Assembly: GCA_003641415.1 (NCBI GenBank)
Contig: QNAG01000118.1
Location: 1 to 8,035, forward strand
From: Candidatus Zixiibacteriota bacterium
GTDB lineage: Bacteria; Zixibacteria; MSB-5A5; GN15; FEB-12
Reading direction: 5' to 3'
DNA: 8,035 nucleotides
Made by a program: the position numbers and the translations under genes. The stretch's first letter is position 1. Every line of letters begins with the position of its first letter. The notes under the pieces were generated by a model. It was not told the DNA's origin. It ran no database searches and saw only the letters and a list, made by a program, of their open reading frames with translations. Shown here piece after piece: positions 1 through 5,717 of this stretch.

Positions 1-674
1 ACACCGCTGCCACGTAACATGGGACCGGACAAAGAGTAGTTAATAGCATCCTCAGCGGATATGACAGCTACTCCTTTGGTTCTCTTGATGAAAATCTCGT
101 TTTCTGTAAGCAGTTTCTCATAATCAATAAGACCTTTGCGAACCTGTTCGATCATGTGCCGCACACGTTTATCGAAGTCTTTAGGAATATCCTGCGCCAA
201 GCCGCCGATACGGATATACGAAGTCATCATCCGCTGTCCCCCACAGGCTTCGTAAATATCCAGAACTGATTCACGATCGCGAAAAGCATACAGAAGCATT
301 GACATAGCGCCGAGATCAAGGCCATGAGTCCCCACCCAAACCAAGTGCGAGTTAACCCGGGTAAGTTCAGCTAAACAGACACGCACCCATTTAACCTTCT
401 CCGGCACCTCGATTTCCATCAACTTCTCAACGGCAAGACAGTATCCAAGATTGTTGGACATAGGCGCCAGGTAATCCATCCGGTCAGTAAGCGGTAAAGC
501 TTTGTGGTACAGCTTGGACTCCATAGTTTTTTCGATGCCTGTGTGAAGATAACCTATCACCGGCTTTGCCTTGACTACAGTCTCGCCGTCAAGTTCCAGA
601 ACAACACGCAATACCCCGTGGGTAGATGGGTGCTGTGGACCCATGTTCAGATTCAGTGTTCTCTTCTCAGCCAT
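1..674 (-). CDS. nuoD: NADH-quinone oxidoreductase subunit D (49 kDa subunit), 5' part only
   Basis: Subunit D of respiratory complex I forms the quinone-binding pocket with NuoB in the peripheral arm on the cytoplasmic side of the membrane. The gene reads from ATG at 674 off the left edge; 224 codons are present of the usual 380-420. The N-terminus has the family signature GPQHPSTHG (residues 12-20) and IGYLHTG (40-46), and the visible part ends in a SGPMLRGSG-type segment. His19 and Tyr68 align, from memory of the Thermus Nqo4 sequence, with the quinone-head ligands His38 and Tyr87. The start is set by a 1-base overlap with the nuoC stop (TGATG) and a GAGGT ribosome site 9 bases upstream inside nuoC, so the two are probably translationally coupled. 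It is separate from nuoC, not a NuoCD fusion. Nothing looks broken in the visible part. Confidence 0.97.
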   Translation of the reverse strand, partial: MAEKRTLNLNMGPQHPSTHGVLRVVLELDGETVVKAKPVIGYLHTGIEKTMESKLYHKALPLTDRMDYLAPMSNNLGYCLAVEKLMEIEVPEKVKWVRVCLAELTRVNSHLVWVGTHGLDLGAMSMLLYAFRDRESVLDIYEACGGQRMMTSYIRIGGLAQDIPKDFDKRVRHMIEQVRKGLIDYEKLLTENEIFIKRTKGVAVISAEDAINYSLSGPMLRGSG

Positions 675-1192
675 CACTTAATGACCTCGGTCGGATTATC
701 CTTATTCCAATTGAACACGGGTTGTTCGTAAGTTATGGGGAAGTCCTTACGAAGCGGATGACCCTCAAAACCGTCGGGAGTAAGAATCCGAGTCAAATCT
801 GGATGTCCTTCAAACGTAATGCCGAACATGTCGTAGATCTCTCGTTCCATCCAGTTAGCTCCCGCCCAAAGGTCGGTTATGGAACGGATTGAGGGATTTG
901 ATTCAGACAGACGAATTCGAAGGAAAAACCGGTAGCAATGTGACAGCGAATATAGATTATAGACAATCTCAAACCGTCCATTCGTATCCGATTCGTGTCC
1001 TTGCCAGTCGACAGCTGTAATGTCCGCTAAATACTTAACATCAATTTCATCGTTGTCCTGTAATGCTTCACAGATGGGGAAAAGAGATTCGGCAGTAATA
1101 AAGAACGACTGATCACCACGAAAATTATCTTCGCTTAGCACAGCGTCACCGAATTTCCCTTTAAGAAACTGTCTAACTTTCTCTTCCATCAC
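674..1192 (-). CDS. nuoC: NADH-quinone oxidoreductase subunit C (30 kDa subunit)
   Basis: NuoC is a cofactor-free scaffold subunit of the complex I peripheral arm that packs against NuoD and NuoB. The 172-residue product has the diagnostic C-terminal signature at about 109-152: W-A-G-A-N-W-M-E-R-E-I-Y-D-M-F-G-I, then F-E-G-H-P-D-L, then E-G-H-P-L-R-K-D. Length is normal for a stand-alone NuoC. The start is ambiguous: GTG at 1192 is followed directly by ATG at 1189, and the ATG may be the real start; the difference is one residue. No convincing Shine-Dalgarno sequence lies upstream, unlike nuoA, nuoB and nuoD. It is separated from nuoB by 60 AT-rich bases, the only sizeable gap in this part of the operon, and it overlaps nuoD by one base. 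Confidence 0.97.
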   Translation of the reverse strand: MMEEKVRQFLKGKFGDAVLSEDNFRGDQSFFITAESLFPICEALQDNDEIDVKYLADITAVDWQGHESDTNGRFEIVYNLYSLSHCYRFFLRIRLSESNPSIRSITDLWAGANWMEREIYDMFGITFEGHPDLTRILTPDGFEGHPLRKDFPITYEQPVFNWNKDNPTEVIK

Positions 1193-1193
1193 A

Positions 1194-1244
1194 ATTACAA
1201 TCGAGAAACTTCTATACTATAACATTGCCAATTAGAATTGTAAT
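1194..1244. repeat. Inverted repeat in the nuoB-nuoC gap
   Basis: The plus-strand octamer ATTACAAT at 1194-1201 is exactly complementary to ATTGTAAT at 1237-1244, with a nested TTCTA/TAGAA pair at about 1210-1214 and 1233-1237. The arms begin 2-5 bases upstream of the two possible nuoC starts. In the transcript this could fold into a weak AT-rich stem that holds the nuoC start region. An AT-rich sequence makes such repeats by chance, so function is only inferred. Confidence 0.25.
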
Positions 1245-1252
1245 ATCGACTC

Positions 1253-1756
1253 TCATCCAATCTTACGTCCCCACTCCTCAGGATGGCTCTTTAGAGAACC
1301 CTTCTCCACCTTCTTATACCACTTTAGAATTCCTTCAATCAATTGCTCCGGTCGTGGAGGACATCCGGGAACATATATATCAACCGGTATAATTCTATCT
1401 ACCCCCTGAAGCACCGCATAGTTGTTGAATACACCCCCACTGCAAGCACATGCCCCCATAGCAAGCACCCACTTTGGATTAGGCATCTGCTCATAAAGCG
1501 TTCTCACAACCGGCGCCATCTTCATAGATACCCTACCAGCTACTATCATAAGATCAGCCTGCCGCGGCGAAGGGCGCATGACTTCCATACCGAATCGGGC
1601 CAGATCAAAATGGGGGGCGTAGGTAGACATCATTTCAATCGCACAACATGCCAATCCAAACCCAAGTGGCCACATTGACCGTTTTCGGGACCAGTTGACC
1701 ATCTTGTCAAGTGTAGTCAACATGATTGAATCTGGGATCTTTTCTTCTAATCCCAT
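1253..1756 (-). CDS. nuoB: NADH-quinone oxidoreductase subunit B (20 kDa, N2 cluster subunit)
   Basis: NuoB carries the terminal 4Fe-4S cluster N2, which hands electrons to quinone at the interface with NuoD. The 167-residue product has all four expected cluster cysteines: the tandem pair C37-C38 in GLACCAIE, C103 in MGAC, and C132 in VPGCPPRP. The surrounding family blocks DLARFGMEVMRPSPRQAD and GGVFNNYAVLQG are also present. Length is typical for the short bacterial form. The ATG at 1756 has a GGGGAG ribosome site (1769-1764) 7 bases upstream, and the start lies inside nuoA with a 10-base overlap. An extra cysteine, C105, next to the ligand C103 is not an expected ligand; many relatives have Ser or Ala there, to my recollection. 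Confidence 0.98.
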   Translation of the reverse strand: MGLEEKIPDSIMLTTLDKMVNWSRKRSMWPLGFGLACCAIEMMSTYAPHFDLARFGMEVMRPSPRQADLMIVAGRVSMKMAPVVRTLYEQMPNPKWVLAMGACACSGGVFNNYAVLQGVDRIIPVDIYVPGCPPRPEQLIEGILKWYKKVEKGSLKSHPEEWGRKIG

Positions 1757-2103
1757 TTGAGTGCTCCCCGGCCAAGAATGTAGAAATAGCCCACCAGCAG
1801 AATGATCACAAAGGCAAGCATCTCAACAAAACCAAAAACGCCAAGTTTGCGAGATATAACCGCCCATGGATATAGAAATACAACTTCGATATCAAATAGA
1901 ATGAAAAGAATCGCCACCATATAGAACTTCACCGGTACAGGATCTTTGGTTGTACCAACTGGAGTCAATCCACATTCGTATGGATTACCTTTGCGTCCTT
2001 GTTTACTGCGATAACCAAAAAAAATCGAGAAAAAGATGAGCAGGAGGGCAATACCGGTAGCGACTATAACTAAGAACAGAATCGGATAGAATGTTTCAAA
2101 CAT
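1747..2103 (-). CDS. nuoA: NADH-quinone oxidoreductase subunit A
   Basis: NuoA is a small three-helix membrane subunit at the join between the peripheral and membrane arms of complex I; its first loop borders the quinone cavity. The 118-residue product shows hydrophobic segments at about 8-29, 60-80 and 90-110. The loop signature NPYECGLTP (40-48) and the second helix, with the conserved acidic pair in LFDIEVVFLYPW (D71, E73), are both present. It is the first gene of the operon, as usual. The only in-frame start near the N-terminus is ATG at 2103. The purine-rich site GAGGAGG lies 13 bases upstream, further than the usual 5-9. Its 3' end overlaps nuoB by 10 bases. Confidence 0.97.
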   Translation of the reverse strand: MFETFYPILFLVIVATGIALLLIFFSIFFGYRSKQGRKGNPYECGLTPVGTTKDPVPVKFYMVAILFILFDIEVVFLYPWAVISRKLGVFGFVEMLAFVIILLVGYFYILGRGALKWD

Positions 2104-2116
2104 AAGCCGATGAAAA

Positions 2117-2123
2117 CCTCCTC
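2117..2123 (-). promoter_or_regulatory. Strong ribosome binding site for nuoA at unusual distance
   Basis: On the minus strand GAGGAGG (2123-2117) is a near-complete anti-16S match, followed by 13 bases and then the nuoA ATG. No in-frame ATG, GTG or TTG lies closer to it, so the long spacing appears real, not a miscalled start. Confidence 0.6.
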
Positions 2124-2125
2124 AC

Positions 2126-2140
2126 AAGTTGTGACAACTT
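2126..2140. promoter_or_regulatory. Perfect 7-bp palindrome, candidate operator for the nuo operon
   Basis: AAGTTGT-G-ACAACTT reads as a perfect inverted repeat with a single central base. It lies just upstream of the nuoA ribosome site and overlaps the proposed -10 element and transcription start, where a bound dimeric regulator would block initiation. A shortened version of the same half-site (AAGTTGT) recurs 105-119 bases upstream. No regulator gene is in view, so the cognate protein cannot be named. Confidence 0.4.
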
Positions 2141-2165
2141 AAGTGATTGTAGTTTGGATTGTCAA
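2136..2165 (-). promoter_or_regulatory. Candidate sigma70-type promoter of the nuo operon
   Basis: The minus strand has a consensus -35 TTGACA (2165-2160), an 18-base spacer and a weak -10 TAAGTT (2141-2136, three of six matches). Predicted transcription would start near 2129, giving a leader of about 25 bases containing the ribosome site. The -35 is persuasive; the -10 is poor, which would suit a promoter that depends on, or is controlled by, a factor at the overlapping palindrome. A second, weaker possibility is TTGTTC with TATAGG about 16 bases apart near 2185-2215. The rest of the 204-base gap (2104-2307) is AT-rich with no gene. Confidence 0.38.
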
Positions 2166-2244
2166 GCATAATTGCAGTATCTTCCTATAATGAAAAGTAT
2201 GTAACGAACAAAATAGTTTTTCAGTTATGTTATTATTTCAACAT

Positions 2245-2256
2245 AAGTTACAACTT
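2245..2256. promoter_or_regulatory. Second palindrome related to the nuo operator candidate
   Basis: The plus strand reads AAGTT-AC-AACTT, and the minus strand reads AAGTT-GT-AACTT, so it contains the same AAGTTGT half-site as the palindrome at 2126-2140 and the same AACTT end. The centre-to-centre distance is about 118 bases, which would allow a regulator to loop or to bind a distal auxiliary site. Chance is possible in this AT-rich gap. Confidence 0.28.
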
Positions 2257-2307
2257 CAAAAAAGAACCGCACTATCATGTATACTTGTGAAATAAATAGC
2301 AAAAAGA

Positions 2308-2712
2308 CTATTTGGAAACGATTGTTCGGTAAGAAGCAAACACCGGACTGTTATCAAGTACGGCGCTTAACTCAAGTTGAGGGAAAGAGCCATAGGCAGT
2401 TGAGGCTCCTGAAAATGTGATGAATCTTTCGACAGGACGGAAATCCATATATCCTCCTCCAAGAATATCATAATCCGGCTCAAATAATTCCACCAGATCG
2501 GGCCGCTTTATCCACTCACAAGCCAGTTGTCGTTGTTTACAGAACCTGTCAACCAGAGTGGCATGGTATGGAAACTCTTCAATTGTGCCAAACACCATCG
2601 CAACTTCATCCGGGGCATCAATCAAAACGAATTTACAAGTAATGCAATCCAAATGCGAACCCTTGTCGCCATTAAACAAACTGTCTGAAAGATCAATCAG
2701 GGTGTACTTCAC
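2308..2712 (-). CDS. Janus/Ocnus-family protein, PHPT1-type phosphohistidine phosphatase homologue
   Basis: A 134-residue soluble protein with no signal peptide. I recognise the Janus/Ocnus fold, whose best-known member is animal 14-kDa phosphohistidine phosphatase (PHPT1). Compared from memory with the human protein: CKFVLI (26-31) matches FKYVLI, with K27 at the phosphate-site lysine. PYHATLVD (48-55) matches EYHADIYD, putting H50 at the catalytic histidine. LGGGY (84-88) matches LGGGR, and GASTAYGSF (102-110) matches GYSMAYGPA, keeping the Ser and Ala of the phosphate pocket. The arginine of the LGGGR block is Tyr88 here. Residues 1-25 and the tail after 120 have no clear counterpart. The start is GTG at 2712, 16 bases after the PHP gene, with only a weak ribosome site. 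It is last in the cassette. Likely role, inferred: removing phosphate from histidine or another phosphoramidate. Family call fairly sure, substrate unknown. Confidence 0.72.
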   Translation of the reverse strand: MKYTLIDLSDSLFNGDKGSHLDCITCKFVLIDAPDEVAMVFGTIEEFPYHATLVDRFCKQRQLACEWIKRPDLVELFEPDYDILGGGYMDFRPVERFITFSGASTAYGSFPQLELSAVLDNSPVFASYRTIVSK

Positions 2713-2728
2713 TGATGCAGATACTCGG

Positions 2729-3775
2729 TTATATCCCTATGCGGATATGGTTTGAAAAAATCCACCCGCGGTGTCCTTTCCAAGCCTCGACACGGTAAAT
2801 GCCGGGACTTTGAACGGCGTAAGTCAGGGAATCAGTGTTTGATTCAAGGATTACTTTACCATTGTGAATCAGTTTAAGCCTCGCTCGTGAGGGCAACTTT
2901 GCAACCAATTGCACATTACCGTGCGATGGCAGCTCCCCTCCACAGGTTACTTTATGCGAATCATCTTCAGCATAGAACGTGAAGCGATCCGCTACCCCCC
3001 AACGCATATTGGACGAAAATGACCGACAATCACGCAGGGCTTCATACAATTGCTGTTTAGCTGTATTAAAATCAGCAGACATGGGTTCTTTAAGTAAAAT
3101 ATGGGTACGAAGACACCGGAAATGAACCTTATATGGGAAAATTTCAACCATGAACGGCCAAACTTTGATTCGGAAAGCATGAGCATCAACACTGGCGACA
3201 CCGACAACCTTGCGCTTCAGATTCCACTGGTCCCACTGGTGAAGTATGCGCTTTGTTGGGCCAACCATCGACTTGCGAGGTGAGAACGCCATAAGGAGCT
3301 TGTTAAACGGGGTCAAACGCTCCATCCATTCCGACATCTGGTTCCACAGTTCCACGCCAGTAATACCCTCTACGTTCCAGTCAGTCCAAGGGTATGGAGG
3401 AAACTGTGGCATTCGACTGCGCACTTCATCGGGATGAGCCATAATGCCCAGCGCTCCGTCGGCGGCACCTGCTGCAACATATTCACGTACACTCATTTCA
3501 GCGGGATAGACACGAGGTGTTTCAAACAACAGATAATGATGGCAATCTTCTGGATCATTGTGTTCATAACCAATAACAACCAACATCTTGCCGTAAAGTC
3601 CCTCCCCCTTTTCGCGACTCGCAAGTGTCATGTGATCAGATATCATCAGAAAATCAAGATCGGCTCTTTCCCCAATTGCCACCACTTCCTCAAGCGTCTT
3701 GGTGCCGTCGGATTCAGTCGTATGGACATGTACCGCCCCTGAATACTGATACCAGTCACCGACTTTTTTACCCAT
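2729..3775 (-). CDS. PHP-domain phosphoesterase with C-terminal beta-sandwich-like domain
   Basis: A 348-residue predicted cytoplasmic metal-dependent phosphoesterase of the PHP superfamily (polymerase and histidinol phosphatase fold). Metal-ligand motifs are complete and in order: H16-x-H18 and D23 in HVHTTESDG, D47-H48 in MISDHMTL, E71 in GYEHND, H79/H80, H114 in MAHPDE, and D197-A-H199 in GVASVDAHAF. After about residue 275 follows a separate beta-rich domain ending in G-I-Y-R-V-E and W-I-F-S-N, an ending I associate with a subgroup of stand-alone PHP proteins. The ATG at 3775 overlaps the transporter stop by 8 bases and has GGAAGG 7 bases upstream. Substrates in this superfamily range from histidinol phosphate to nucleotides and polyphosphate ends, so the reaction cannot be fixed. 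Its operon partners suggest a small phosphorylated metabolite. Confidence 0.9.
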   Translation of the reverse strand: MGKKVGDWYQYSGAVHVHTTESDGTKTLEEVVAIGERADLDFLMISDHMTLASREKGEGLYGKMLVVIGYEHNDPEDCHHYLLFETPRVYPAEMSVREYVAAGAADGALGIMAHPDEVRSRMPQFPPYPWTDWNVEGITGVELWNQMSEWMERLTPFNKLLMAFSPRKSMVGPTKRILHQWDQWNLKRKVVGVASVDAHAFRIKVWPFMVEIFPYKVHFRCLRTHILLKEPMSADFNTAKQQLYEALRDCRSFSSNMRWGVADRFTFYAEDDSHKVTCGGELPSHGNVQLVAKLPSRARLKLIHNGKVILESNTDSLTYAVQSPGIYRVEAWKGHRGWIFSNHIRIGI

Positions 3776-5096
3776 CGCTTAACCTTCCAGAATGCGGAAC
3801 CTTACGAAATATAATCAGACCAACAATCATCATCAATACCAGAGATAAGATTCCCATCTTATACGGAAGTTTGCCATAATCGGATGAATTGATTGACAGC
3901 CAATCGATGACAAGTCGACCCAAAGGGCGTTCGGAATTGAATAGCAAAACGACACTTGTCCAGATCAATGGTCCTATCACTGCCGCTGCACGACCGGACA
4001 GCGAGAACAGTCCAAAGAAACGCCCCAGCTCCTCGCGCGGCACCAGTTCGGCCAGTAGCGGACGCGAAGTTGTCCACAGTCCCCCCAGGAGGACACCAAT
4101 CACCGAACCAAGAGCCCAGATAATGACCATAGTGTCAGTCACTACAAACATAATCAGGCAAATAATCCAGCCCCAAATGATTAGTCCAAGTAATCTCTTC
4201 AATGACCAGTGCTGGGCAATTTTGCCAATAACGAACGAGCCGATGACAGCTGATAGCGTGGAAACAATCAAAAAGGCAGTAATATCATTATCTGATAGAC
4301 TGAGTACAATAGAGCAATACAGACCAATATTCAGTATCACAGTCGTGGCAGCATCCTCGAAGAAATAGTCAGCAATGAGAAAGCGCAAAACACCGGGGTA
4401 CTTTTTCGTCTGACGGACTCCGTTCCAAACATCACGATAGGCAGCTCTGAAACCTGTGCTGGGACGTTGTTCTTTGGCGGGCTTCTCTTTCACCCACAGA
4501 AAGAGAGGTACTGCAAACAACATAAACAGAATCGCCGTTGGAAGGAACGAACCCTCTTTACCCCAGCCGTCGAGAAATGGAACATTCCAACCAAACAGGT
4601 CTCCACTAACAAAAGGGAGTACAAGAATCATCCCCAGCACTGACCCCACATAACCCAACGCCACGCCAAAGCCGGAGACGAATCGCGCATGAGCACCATC
4701 GGCCACCGAGTATAGCAAAGCATTATAAAAGGGCTGACCAGCTTCGTAAGCGAAATTAGCAACAATGAAAAATACAACAATCAAAATAAACAGAGACGGC
4801 GGCACTAACGCCATCAGTCCCACTGCTATGCAACAGGAGAAAGTGAACAGAAACAGAAATATTTTCTTACGGGTTGAATGATCAGACATAGCTCCCAGCG
4901 CCGGTAGTAAAATGGCGGCAATCGCCATTGAAATTGCAAATGGTATATCAAACCACTGGTCAGGCCGACCCAGATCTTCCACAATGTATCGCTTAAAATA
5001 AAGTGAAACGATATTCATGGAATAGATAGTGTTGGCAAAATCATAAAGTGACCATCCGAGGATATCTTTTCTCCAGATGGTTTCCTTGTCGGTCAT
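3768..5096 (-). CDS. Major facilitator transporter, UMF1 / Atg22-like family
   Basis: A 442-residue polytopic inner-membrane protein, about 12 predicted helices. The N-terminal GWSLYDFANT (14-23) is the signature of the UMF1 group, which includes the yeast vacuolar amino-acid effluxer Atg22. The MFS loop 2-3 motif appears as GAMSDHSTRKK (68-78). A second family block, A-Y-E-A-G-Q-P-F-Y-N-A-L-L followed by R-F-V-S-G-F-G-V-A-L-G-Y-V-G, lies at about 116-152. The length is normal. Bacterial members mostly lack known substrates; efflux of a small solute such as an amino acid or a dephosphorylated product is only inferred. It starts 3 bases after the HD gene without a strong ribosome site, suggesting translational coupling, and overlaps the PHP gene by 8 bases. 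Confidence 0.9.
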   Translation of the reverse strand: MTDKETIWRKDILGWSLYDFANTIYSMNIVSLYFKRYIVEDLGRPDQWFDIPFAISMAIAAILLPALGAMSDHSTRKKIFLFLFTFSCCIAVGLMALVPPSLFILIVVFFIVANFAYEAGQPFYNALLYSVADGAHARFVSGFGVALGYVGSVLGMILVLPFVSGDLFGWNVPFLDGWGKEGSFLPTAILFMLFAVPLFLWVKEKPAKEQRPSTGFRAAYRDVWNGVRQTKKYPGVLRFLIADYFFEDAATTVILNIGLYCSIVLSLSDNDITAFLIVSTLSAVIGSFVIGKIAQHWSLKRLLGLIIWGWIICLIMFVVTDTMVIIWALGSVIGVLLGGLWTTSRPLLAELVPREELGRFFGLFSLSGRAAAVIGPLIWTSVVLLFNSERPLGRLVIDWLSINSSDYGKLPYKMGILSLVLMMIVGLIIFRKVPHSGRLSDG

Positions 5097-5099
5097 ATC

Positions 5100-5660
5100 T
5101 TACAAGCCGAGTTGATCCGAAATGGACAACATCCCCTCATGTACCAACAAGAGAAATTGCTCAAGCTCCAATCCAATTTCTGAGCAAGCAGCCATGTTTT
5201 CCCGGGTGGCTCCGGCAGCGAAACGTTTCTCCTTGAAACGACGCAGCATGAATTGTCCGTCAATAGCGTCCAGTCGCTTGGACGGGTGCATGAGCGCACA
5301 AGCCACGATAAAACCAGTAGCGGGATCGACCGCATATAGACTCCAATCAAGGCGATTCTCACAGGGGATGTGGCCAGGATGAGCATTTATAGCGTGAAGT
5401 ATATCCTGTGGTAGGTTGTAGGGTTGTAGCCACTCGACTGTTAGGTATGAATGCCGGGCTTCGTCGTCTTTGGTTTCGTTGTAGTCCAGATCATGCAACA
5501 AACCAGTGAGACCCCAGTAGTCGACATCCTCGTCGAAATGCTCCGCCAGACGACGCATACCCACCTCAACCGCCAGAATATGCTTGAGGAGATTATTGAC
5601 ACCTATCTTGTCAACGACAAGATCATAAGCTTCGTTACGGGATAGAGCGAGTTTTTCCAT
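5100..5660 (-). CDS. HD-superfamily predicted hydrolase (HDIG-type, COG2316-like)
   Basis: A 186-residue soluble protein with one HD domain, a metal-dependent phosphohydrolase fold. Expected ligands are present: H27 in LLKHILAVE, H56-D57 in LLHDLDY, H94 and H97 in NAHPGH, and D112 in YAVDPATGFI. The conserved tail with PSKRLD, RFKEKRFAAG and GLELEQF matches my memory of the compact stand-alone HD proteins of COG2316, which have no assigned substrate. It has neither a nucleotidyltransferase domain nor the longer core of a (p)ppGpp hydrolase. The ATG at 5660 lacks any ribosome site, and a promoter ends 7 bases upstream of it, so a leaderless message is possible. It is the first gene of the four-gene cassette, with the transporter 3 bases downstream. 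Confidence 0.9.
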   Translation of the reverse strand: MEKLALSRNEAYDLVVDKIGVNNLLKHILAVEVGMRRLAEHFDEDVDYWGLTGLLHDLDYNETKDDEARHSYLTVEWLQPYNLPQDILHAINAHPGHIPCENRLDWSLYAVDPATGFIVACALMHPSKRLDAIDGQFMLRRFKEKRFAAGATRENMAACSEIGLELEQFLLLVHEGMLSISDQLGL

Positions 5661-5667
5661 GTTGGGA

Positions 5668-5696
5668 AATAAACACAGACATCAAGCTGGTGTCAA
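5668..5696 (-). promoter_or_regulatory. Promoter of the HD-MFS-PHP-PHPT cassette, probably leaderless
   Basis: The minus strand has a consensus -35 TTGACA (5696-5691), an optimal 17-base spacer and -10 TTTATT (5673-5668, four of six matches). The -10 ends only 7 bases before the HD gene ATG, so transcription would begin at or one base before the start codon. That agrees with the absence of a ribosome site. Read-through from the barrel gene upstream is an alternative source of transcript. Confidence 0.5.
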
Positions 5697-5706
5697 GTGA
5701 CCACCA
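5688..5706. repeat. Imperfect hairpin over the cassette -35 box
   Basis: TGGTG (5688-5692) pairs with CACCA (5702-5706), and TC/GA extends the stem inward past one bulged C, closing on a 4-base loop. No T-run follows on either strand, so it is not an intrinsic terminator. It contains the proposed -35 box and could be a protein site or chance. Confidence 0.25.
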
Positions 5707-5717
5707 AACGGAAGGTC

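Noticed and set aside
504..892. Two plus-strand open frames opposite nuoD and nuoC
   Set aside because: Both are antisense to well-conserved complex I genes and their products resemble nothing.
1..1192. NuoCD fusion gene
   Set aside because: NuoC ends in a true TGA that overlaps a new ATG with its own ribosome site, so these are two proteins.
2186..2191. Perfect TATAAT on the plus strand in the nuo upstream gap
   Set aside because: There is no matching -35 at usable spacing (the nearest TTGTCA is about 21 bases away) and no plus-strand gene downstream.
3889..4368. 159-codon plus-strand open frame
   Set aside because: It lies wholly antisense to the transporter gene, has a low-complexity Ser/Pro/Arg-rich composition, and no recognisable domain or ribosome site.
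5093..5386. 97-codon minus-strand frame inside the HD gene
   Set aside because: It is an alternative frame of a gene whose main frame carries all HD-domain ligands.
5688..5706. Terminator for the barrel gene
   Set aside because: The hairpin is imperfect and no T-run follows it on the minus strand.
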